Assembly: GCA_037577475.1 (NCBI GenBank)
Contig: CM075195.1
Location: 29,358,899 to 29,422,898, forward strand
Direction of reading: 5' to 3'
From: Chaunax sp. Z400
Taxonomy: Eukaryota; Chordata; Actinopteri; Lophiiformes; Chaunacidae
Length of the DNA stretch: 64,000 nt
Of this stretch, positions 1 through 64,000 are shown in pieces. The position numbers and the translations under genes are program-made. The notes under the pieces were generated by a model, which did not search any database, had not been told where the DNA came from, and saw only the letters and a program-made list of their open reading frames with translations. Each line of letters starts with the position of its first letter. Position 1 is the first letter of the stretch.

Positions 1-3000
1 CACACACCCACACAGACCCACACACACAGACACACACAGACCCACACAGACCCACACACACACACACAGACCCACACACACACACACAGACCCACACACA
101 GACCCACACACACACACAGACACACACACAGACCCACACACACACACAGACCCAACACAGACCCACACAGACCCACACACACACAGACCCACACACACAC
201 ACAGACCCAACACAGACCCACACAGACCCACACACACACACAGACCCACCACAGACCCACACACAGACCCACACACACACACAGACCCACACACACACAC
301 AGACCCACACAGACCCACACACACACCCACACAGACCCACACACACACAGACCCACACAGACCCACACAGACCCACACACACACATACCCACACACACAC
401 CCACACAGACCCACACACATACCCACACACACACCCACACACAGACCCACACAGACCCACACACAGACCCATACAGACCCACACACAGACCCATACAGAC
501 CCACACACACACACAGACCCATACAGACCCACACACACACACAGACCCACACAGACCCACACACAGACCCATACAGACCCACACAGACCCACACACAGAC
601 CCACACACAGACCCACACACAGACCCACACACAGACCCATACAGACCCACACAGACACACACACAGACCCACACACCCACACACACACACAGACCCACAG
701 ACACACACAGACCCACACAGACCCACACACACACACACAGACCCACACACACACACAGACCCACACACACACACAGACCCACACACACACACAGACCCAC
801 ACACACACACAGACCCACACAGACCCACACACACACACAGACCCAACACAGACCCACACAGACCCACACACACACACAGACCCACACACAGACCCACACA
901 CACAGACCCACACACACACACAGACCCACACACCCATACACACACACAGACCCACACACACACACAGACACACACACACAGACCCACACAGACCCACACA
1001 CACACACAGACCCACACACACACACAGACCCACACACAGACCCACACACACACACAGACCCACACACACACACAGACACACACACAGACCCACACACACA
1101 CACAGACCCACACACACACACACAAACCCACACAGACCCACACACACACAGACCCACACAGACCCACACACACACAGACCCATACAGACCCACACACACA
1201 CCCACACACATACCCACACACACACCCACACACAGACCCACACAGACCCACACACAGACCCACACACAGACCCACACAGACCCACACACAGACCCACACA
1301 CAGACCCATACAGACCCACACAGACCCACACACAGACCCATACAGACCCACACACAGACCCACACAGACCCACACAGACCCACACACAGACCCACACAGA
1401 CCCACACACAGACCCATACAGACCCACACAGACCCACACACAGACCCACACACAGACCCACACAGACCCACACACAGACCCACACAGACCCACACAGACC
1501 CACACACAGACCCATACAGACCCACACAGACCCACACACAGACCCACACACAGACCCACACAGACCCACACACAGACCCACACACAGACCCACACAGACC
1601 CACACACAGACCCACACAGACCCACACACAGACCCACACACAGACCCACACAGACCCACACACAGACCCACACACAGACCCACACAGACCCACACAGACC
1701 CACACACACAGACCCACACACACACACACAGACCCACACACAGACCCACACACAGACCCACACAGACCCACACACAGACCCACACACAGACCCATACAGA
1801 CCCACACAGACCCACACACAGACCCACACACCCACACACACACACAGACCCACACACAGACCCACACACAGACCCACACACAGACCCATACAGACCCACA
1901 CAGACCCACACAGACCCACACACAGACCCATACAGACCCACACAGACCCACACAGACCCACACACAGACCCATACAGACCCACACAGACACACACAGACC
2001 CACACACAGACCCACACACCCACACACCCACACACACACACAGACCCACACACAGACCCATACAGACCCATACAGACCCACACACAGACCCACACAGACC
2101 CACACACACACACACAGACCCACACACACACACACAGACCCACACACAGACCCACACACACACACAGACACACACACAGACCCACACACACACACAGACC
2201 CAACACAGACCCACACAGACCCACACACAGACCCATACAGACCCACACAGACCCACACACAGACCCACACACACACACACAGACCCACACACACACACAC
2301 AGACCCACACACAGACCCACACACACACACAGACACACACACAGACCCACACACACACACAGACCCACACACACACACAGACCCAACACAGACCCACACA
2401 GACCCACACACACACACAGACCCACCACAGACCCACACACAGACCCACACACACACACAGACCCACACAGACCCACACACACACCCACACAGACCCACAC
2501 CCACACAGACCCACACAGACCCACACAGACCCACACACACACATACCCACACACACACCCACACAGACCCACACACATACCCACACACACACCCACACAC
2601 AGACCCACACAGACCCACACACAGACCCATACAGACCCACACACAGACCCATACAGACCCACACACACACACAGACCCATACAGACCCACACACACACAC
2701 AGACCCACACAGACCCACACACAGACCCATACAGACCCACACAGACCCACACACAGACCCACACACAGACCCACACAGACCCACACACAGACCCACACAC
2801 AGACCCACACACAGACCCACACACACAGACACACACAGACCCACACAGACCCACACACACACACACAGACCCACACACACACACAGACCCCCACACACAC
2901 ACAGACCCACACACACACACAGACCCACACACACACACAGACCCACACAGACCCACACACAGACCCACACACCCACACACACAGACCCACACACCCACAC

Positions 3001-4866
3001 ACACACACAGACCCACACACACAGACACACACAGACACACACACAGACCCACACACCCACACACACACACAGACCCACACACACAGACACACACAGACCC
3101 ACACAGACCCACACACACACACACAGACCCACACACACACACAGACCCACACACACACACAGACCCACACACACACACAGACCCACACACACACACAGAC
3201 CCACACAGACCCACACACACACACAGACCCAACACAGACCCACACAGACCCACACACACACACAGACCCACACACACACACAGACCCAACACAGACCCAC
3301 ACACAGACCCACACACTCACCCACACATACCCACACCCACACAGACCCACACACACACAGACCCATACAGACCCATACAGACCCACACACACACCCACAC
3401 ACATACCCACACACACACCCACACACATACCCACACCCACACAGACCCACACACACACAGACCCATACAGACCCATACACACCCACACACAGACCCACAC
3501 AGACCCACACACAGACCCATACAGACCCACACACACACACAGACCCATACAGACCCACCCACACACACACACAGACCCACACAGACCCACACACACACAC
3601 AGACCCACACAGACCCACACACAGACCCACACACAGACCCATACAGACCCACACAGACCCACACACACACAGACCCACACAGACCCACACACACACAGAC
3701 CCACACAGACCCACACACACACCCACACACATACCCACACACACACCCACACACAGACCCCCACAGACCCCCACACAGACCCACACACAGACCCATACAG
3801 ACCCACACACACACACAGACCCATACAGACCCACACACACACACAGACCCACACAGACCCACACACACACACAGACCCACACACAGACCCACACACAGAC
3901 CCATACAGACCCACACAGACCCACACAGACCCATACAGACCCACACAGACCCACACACAGACCCACACACAGACCCATACAGACCCACACACAGACCCAC
4001 ACACAGACCCACACACAGACCCATACAGACCCACACACAGACCCATACAGACCCATACAGACCCACACACAGACCCACACACAGACCCATACAGACCCAC
4101 ACACAGACCCACACACAGACCCATACAGACCCACACACAGACCCACACACAGACCCACACACAGACCCATACAGACCCACACACAGACCCATACAGACCC
4201 ACACACACACACAGACCCACACACAGACCCACACACACACACAGACCCACACACACACACAGACCCACACACAGACCCACACAGACCCACACAGACCCAC
4301 ACACAGACCCACACAGACCCACACAGACCCATACAGACCCACACAGACCCACACACAGACCCACACACACACACAGACCCACACAGACCCACACAGACCC
4401 ATACAGACCCACACAGACCCACACAGACCCACACACAGACCCACCTACAGACCCATACAGACCCACACACAGACCCACACACAGACCCACACACAGACCC
4501 ATACAGACCCACACACAGACCCATACAGACCCACACACAGACCCACACACAGACCCACACACAGACCCATACAGACCCACACAGACCCACACACAGACCC
4601 ACACACAGACCCACACAGACCCACACACAGACCCACACACAGACCCATACAGACCCACACAGACCCACACACAGACCCACACACAGACCCACATAGACGC
4701 ACACACAGACCCATACAGACCCACACAGACCCACACACAGACACACACACAGACCCATACAGACCCACACAGACACACACACAGACCCATACAGACCCAC
4801 ACAGACCCACACACAGACCCACACACAGACCCACACACAGACCCACACACAGACCCACACACACCC
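1..4866. repeat. CA-rich minisatellite, truncated by the window start
   Basis: Continuous array built from acccacacag / acccacacacag / acccatacag type units of about 10, 12 and 14 bp, with occasional acccaacacag and accaccacag variants. It runs from base 1 and so extends upstream. Rare variants recur about 2.17 kb apart (for example cagacccaccacag at 241 and 2417, and catacccacac at 384 and 2542), which indicates a segmental duplication inside the array. It lies in a plch2 intron with the CA-rich strand as the sense strand. Confidence 0.97.
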
Positions 4867-7800
4867 TCTCCACCAACCAGAAAGCAGATGAAGTAGGATG
4901 GTGTGAGTAATAGACCTCTGGTCAGATAAAAGTCTTGTGAACAATTAATACTGAATGAATCCTAACCTACAAACAGGCTGAGCGATGACAGGCTGTTTTA
5001 GGCTAACACATGGCTCCGCCTCTAACTCCTCCTCAGATAGGATTAGCATGCTACCATGTTAAGCATGTTGTTTTAGCCCTCCTCCTACACTGTAGCTAGC
5101 CAGTGTGCTATCAGTAGATCCAGTGGCCTGTTGGCTGTCACCCATATGGTGCTGCTGGGACACAGATGGCCTCCGGGGTGATGCTGGGTCAACACACCCT
5201 GTCTGTGTCTGGAGACACTCCTGAAGGTTTGTGTTTTCACAATCTCTCGTCTCCTGTTAACACTGGAGAGGACGACCTGTGGACCTGAAGGTGTTAACGG
5301 TACCTGTACTGTTAATAATCTCACCACACTCCACAGCACATTGTTGTATATGTTTGCATAATAATAATAGGTTTAGTTACACTTTTGGAGGGATTACAGT
5401 ACATTTCAGTGTAGATCAGATCCAGGATTTTCTTTCAACATTCAGCCTGTAAAGGGACCCAGTCCCTGTTTGGTTTGATTTATTTGCACCTTTTTTCAGA
5501 TAAATTCTTTATTGTTGCTTCCAAATTAAAATGCTAGTGTGCATCCTGTCTGGGGAGGATGGATGAGCTTCAGTGCATGTACAAGCTATGCTAGATGACA
5601 TCATTTAGAGCCATCCAGAAGCAGCGATCACAAGTGGAAAACAGAGAGCTCTGCATGATGCTGCAACAGCAGGAGCATCTGTGGTATCTGCACCGTCACG
5701 TTTACCTCCGCTATCTATACAGGGTTATTATTATTTATGTGATCAGCCGTGTTTGTTGGTCTGTTTGTTCATCCGTCTGCAGATTTTGATGAAGTTTTTT
5801 GTAGGAGTAGAACTGGGTTGATTAAAATATAAGGTAGGTCTGGATACAGATGTGGATTCTAGATCACGTTTTTCACTTTTGAGATGGAGCCTTTTTTTAA
5901 ATATTTTGCCAGTTTCATTAAAAAAAGCACACACACCAGAGAGGGGTGGAGACATGACACCATCCGTGTGTGAGCTCAGCTGCACACCCACAGTAACTCA
6001 AACTGATTTCATGTGTGGTTGAAAGGTAAGAGGTCACATCTACAGTAGACAGGAAGGAACTGATGAATGAAACCTTGTAGTTGTTACTGACTAACCTTTA
6101 ACCTTTTTTAAATATTAAACATTGTGTGATTGGTCCCTAGAGAACTGAAAACAGTCACACTACCTGTCCAGTGAGTCATTTCTTAATAATCACATACATG
6201 GCAGGGCCACTGGAACATTGTTGGAAACACACTGTTGCCACATACTGTGCTCCGTGTGTTCTCAAGTAAAATCTGTCCTTTTCCATGTTGTTCACAGCGA
6301 ATGAGTTCAGGTCAGTGGACTTCAGGTTGAAAATGAGTCAGATCATTTTTTCTCACTCCTGAACACCACAGAAATCTCATTCCAGCTGAGATGATGTGGC
6401 TTTAAGAGGTTTCAGACACAGTTTCTTTATTAGATAGTGTTTGTTGGGGTGAGTCTTGGTCATAAATGATCCCTGTCATCCTCTTCCAGCCTGTTCTCTC
6501 CTGTACAGTCAGATACAGGCAACGGTTCAGCAGCGTTGGCTCAAGGACTACCACGTCAGTCAGCCTGTTGAATCAGAGCATGAGAACTGGTTTGAACTGG
6601 TTTCACATAACAAACAAGCTTTAACTGTGATTATATTCAGTCATTACTGCATATACGACTATTTTTGACACTATTTATTATTATTATACTATTGAGTGTT
6701 GCACTGAAATGACTTTTTTTATTCTGCCTGTTGTTTTTATGTGAAACACAATTTCATTTTTATGTTCCTACATAAAAATGACCATTAATGGAAATATGAG
6801 GATCCAGATCTGGTGAGTGTAAGACATGTAGGTTTGGTCAGTGATCCTACTTATTCTTGTTTTAACCACAGTATTATTTCTCAATAAACCAGACTCAGAC
6901 TGAAGAGTTTTAAACCCCGTCAGGATCCCTGTGGTTCACCCTCATATTCTTCTGTAATCACAAAGTCCACCTATTTACTAGCAGCCAGCCTTGGAGCTTT
7001 ATCAGCCTATTACTCCACAATGTGGCTTAAATAAATGTTCCTAGTTGTGTGCTGGCAGAGCAAAGTGGTGTGTTATTGGTTCACATGAGTCACAGGAACA
7101 GCTGGGGTTGTAATGAGAGTAAAGAAGGCTTCGCTCTGTGATTTATACCATTGGAGACTTGAAAATGTGCATGTTGACGGAAAGCCTGGTAGGAAGAGGA
7201 GGCTGCAGTTTTAACTGATGAATTAATGTATATGAGCTGTTGGCTTAAGCACAGAGCAGGAGCCTGCTAACAGTTTAAGTGCATGGGTTGATGCATAATG
7301 AATGGGAATGAATAATGCTGTTTTCTGTCCAATAAAACGACTCTTCTCCAGCTGTGCTTCCACTGCTCTGTTCTCCTCCTCTAACCTCACAACGAAGAAT
7401 GATGCAGCTACAGGTGGTGGTGTGTTTTCAGTATGTTGTGATGCTCACCGCTGTTTGTTCTAGGTTTAAAGGATAACACTGATATGAATCTGTACGGCTG
7501 AAACCTTACCACAGCACATCAGAGATATGAGTAATGCTGCCTGAATGCATCCGTTCCTGTCACTTGTGTGTCACCCTGTCAAAGCTTAGTGACATGTTTG
7601 CAAACCAACAGCTGAGTCTGATGACAGGAAGTGTTTTCCTTGTTTCTCTGGGTCATTTGGCTTCCTGTGCATCAGCTGTGTCAGGCAGAGAACAGTTGGG
7701 ACATTACTGAGTCAAAGTTTTAGGGTGTCAGCGTTCAGAAAACTGACAGCAATGTTTAAAGTGGTCCAGACTGGTGCTCTGGCCCCCTCAATAAGTCTCC

Positions 7801-8728
7801 CCCATATTTCCTGTCACCTTCTCCAGCTGTCCTATCAATACGGGAGAAAAAAGCTTAAGAAGTATCTTTCAAAAATACATAGAAAGAATCTGATTAGTAG
7901 TTTCACACCAGTTAATTGTTCATGTGCTGCAGCAGCCTGCCATTTCTTCCAGTGGGATCTAAACACTCAATCATCAAATGAGAAAGTGATGTGATGTCAC
8001 CCTAAGGCCCCACCCCCACAGACCTGGCGCTGTGGAGGGCAGACCCACACATCCCTTGATTTTGCCCACCCAGGAGAAATCGGCATCAACTCTGCTCTGA
8101 TGTCATGAATGTGTTTTGCTCGAATCCCAGTTGTCACCCCATCATTCCCAGGTTGAGTCTGTTAATCTTTCTGTTGTCTCTTTCTGATTGAAGTGAGGCT
8201 GACACATTTTAACAGCCTGCCATTGTCGACGAACCTCATTTATTTTGTTCATGAACGTACATTTTTAGCTGCATTTGGAGTAGGCGATAATTGCAGACGC
8301 TAGTCAGACTGCACACATTCTTGTCTGTTCTGTGATGCGTTCATGGGATCCCGTTGCATTCTGAGAATAATCACTGTGGACAAATGTTTTGCTAGAAGGA
8401 CATAAAGCCCTTAAAAAGGCCAATGTAAAACTGTGGATTCCCTTCTGGAGATGTTTCCAGACTAAACATAACCTCATCCACAGCGGCTTAAAGCCACACG
8501 ACCTTGAGAGATGTAAAGAATGCACCGTGAGGTATACCTAGCAGCAGGCCGAATGGGAAGCTGGTGCCAAAAGAGACATGTTGTGTTTTTATGGTACAAA
8601 GAGAGAAGTTCATTGAAGAAGGTTATGTGTTCACGCCTGTTTGTAGCCTGTCACTCTGTTTGTCCTCCAGGTTTCTTGAAAGGTTTTGTAAGGATGGATC
8701 TTGGAGGAAGAGTTGATTAAATAAACCT

Positions 8729-8826
8729 ATCCTCCTCATCTCTCTCTCTCTCTCCCCATCTATCTTCCCCATCTTTCTCTCCCTACCAATCTATCTCCCC
8801 ATGTCTTTCTCTCCATCTATCTCCCG
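8729..8826 (+). repeat. pyrimidine-rich low-complexity tract
   Basis: Imperfect TCTCTC / CCCATCTATCT stretch, nearly free of G on the + strand. Simple-sequence drift in an intron; no acceptor-exon combination follows that encodes a PLC peptide. Confidence 0.7.
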
Positions 8827-9312
8827 ATACAATCCAGAACCTCCATTCCCTGTCATTGCCTCTGCCAGAACCCCAACTGGCCCACTCAGTAGTTGCCCTG
8901 TGGTGTGGTGCTCCAATCACTGGCAGCTCCTCAGTACACCCTCAGTGCCTTTGTTATGGCCACAGCCTTTTGTGCGCTCAGACTCCTGACAGGTTATGCC
9001 ATGTTGTATATTTTGTGTACGCACAACATTCATGAATCTCCTTAATCATGGCCCATGAGTTACATAAACAGATGATGTAAGCATCATCACAGGCTTCCAT
9101 ATTGTGAAACATACACTTATACTTATGTATAAAAATGAAAGTGTGTATGTACTGTATTATGTTCTAAATGGTAGAAACTATCTACACATTTGAATGATTA
9201 ATACTTCTCAATACTGGAGCTAATAGTTACTTCATTAGAGTGATAATTTAGTAAAGAACTCAATAAAGTTCCTTAACCAGGAGTTGGGTAACCATTTATT
9301 TAAGAATAACAC

Positions 9313-9777
9313 ATGTAGATGCCTTCAGTGGTTGTTCTGAGCCTGTAGATGGCGCTGTGGTACCATCATAGACAACATCAGGGTCCTAAATAAGGACTCA
9401 GATACACTGTAAAAATCAGTCATTATGGAATTTTATTTATGGAAACTCTGTCAGGATTAGCAGTAACAGTTACAGGACAGTAAAACAGTCACTTTGAGTA
9501 GTTTTCAAAATGTACTGAAAACAATGAACAATTTATGGCTTCATCTTTGTCTTGTCAGGGAGAGGTGAGACCAGCCTGATCATTTAAAAATATATGATCT
9601 TAAATAACTAATGTTTTTAGTCCTCTCTTGGGGAGTTCAAGTGCAGATATTGAGGATTCATATGAAGGTTATTGATCACCATTGTAAAAACAAACCCCTC
9701 TTCATTGCCTATTGATACACTGTGTATTCATCCGTAGGGTGAAACCATGTCTTCCACCCTGAAGTAGTGGAGAGTCT
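9313..9777 (+). repeat. dispersed repeat, copy 1 (partner at 26343-26769)
   Basis: Shares ordered blocks with 26343-26769 on the same strand: ggcgctgtggtacca versus ggctctgtggtacca, an acagtaaaacagtcac block, ttcatatgaaggt, acccctct, and finally gggtgaaaccat followed by cctgaagta. The divergence and indels suggest an old interspersed element; I cannot name the family and no coding capacity is visible. Confidence 0.7.
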
Positions 9778-10298
9778 TTATTGAGTTGTAATGAAAACAA
9801 GCTGTGGATTGGAACGTTCTCGCTATTCTACAACATATAACTTATCTTCAGAAAAATCTTGATGCCTCTTCCAGAGACAACCCAGACTTATAATAGAAGC
9901 TACACTTAATATTGCGTCATATTAACTTATGTAGAGGAAAATGTAGACAGACAAAATGAGAATGAGGTTATGAAACAACTTAATAAATCTAATAACACTA
10001 ATGAAGGAAAGTTCCTTATCAAGGGATAAATATCCATAGAAATATGGATCATTTAAAGTAATACAGTACAGGGTAATGTCATTTGCAACTTTGCTATCAC
10101 ATTATTTGTTTTTGATGGAAAAAGTGTGGTAAAGCAAACAAACAAAAAAAACACCTAAATGTCTAACGTCATAAACATCAAAATGTAATGATTTTACATG
10201 CTCTTGTTTAATGTTCTTGAAAGAATGTGTGAATTTATTGGGAGAAAGAAACCCAAAGTAAAACCATTGTCCCAACAAACCTGGTCCCTCTTATGCAG

Positions 10299-64000
<53,702 letters not shown>

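Larger units (their letters stand above)
4867..10298 (+). other. plch2: plch2 intron upstream of exon 1 of this window (3' part)
   Basis: Mostly unique AT-rich intronic DNA. I looked for the upstream EF-hand 1 and PH-domain exons and found no matching peptide; short open frames here resemble nothing. It holds a pyrimidine-rich tract at 8729-8826 and one copy of a dispersed repeat at 9313-9777. The intron ends with ttatgcag before exon 1. Confidence 0.75.

Noticed and set aside
1..4866. Subtelomeric or telomere-like repeat
   Set aside because: No TTAGGG/CCCTAA motif; units are CA-rich and the array sits inside a gene's intron.
3317..4876. Minus-strand Cys/Val/Gly-rich frames of 375 and 143 codons
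   Set aside because: Translations of the CA-rich minisatellite; no unique sequence or domain.
10293..10298. ATG as start codon of a short PLC isoform
   Set aside because: The ATG overlaps the splice acceptor of exon 1 of the window; the frame continuity is explained by splicing from upstream exons.
4867..10298. Missing upstream plch2 exons (PH domain, EF-hand 1)
   Set aside because: Scanned for the expected EF-hand and PH peptides next to AG acceptors; none seen, so they should lie upstream of the window.

Overview
The window is vertebrate, almost certainly teleost, genomic DNA. It has long introns with canonical GT-AG boundaries, dense CA/GT/GATA microsatellites, and fish-type mobile elements: Tc1/mariner fragments, a hAT fragment, a TIR MITE, a tRNA-derived SINE, an L2-type LINE tail and a decayed LINE reverse transcriptase. 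I see no prokaryotic signals and no intact mobile-element gene.

One host gene runs through almost the whole window on the + strand: phospholipase C eta-2 (plch2; paralogue a or b not resolved). Seventeen coding exons are recognisable, from the second EF-hand at 10299 to the C-terminal tail that runs off the end at 64000. The first sixteen sum to 2046 nt (682 codons) with every splice phase compatible, and exon 17 adds 889 nt of open frame. The order is EF-hand (exons 1-2), catalytic X box (3-5, completed at the start of 6), acidic/basic X-Y linker (6-10), Y box (10-12), C2 domain (13-16) and Ser/Pro/basic tail (17). The start codon, PH domain and first EF-hand lie upstream of the window.

The introns are unusual. 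Roughly 24-25 kb, well over a third of the window, is tandem repeat: a CA-rich minisatellite (1-4866), a 38-bp satellite of about 204 units (11991-19746), an E-box-bearing minisatellite (about 33255-34370), a 24-bp minisatellite of about 9.2 kb (41882-51120), a 1-kb GATA/TGAT array (58024-59060) and a GT array of about 360 bp that ends at a splice acceptor (60054-60412). The 38-bp satellite begins inside a truncated Tc1-like transposon, and its unit looks like a piece of that transposon's own transposase gene. That is the strongest evolutionary observation here. The strongest functional one is that the GT array leaves 367 nt without a single adenosine before exon 16, so that exon must use a very distant (or non-A) branch point and carries a (UG)n tract next to its acceptor. 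No new enzymatic or defence system was found; long open frames inside the arrays are by-products of repeat periodicity.
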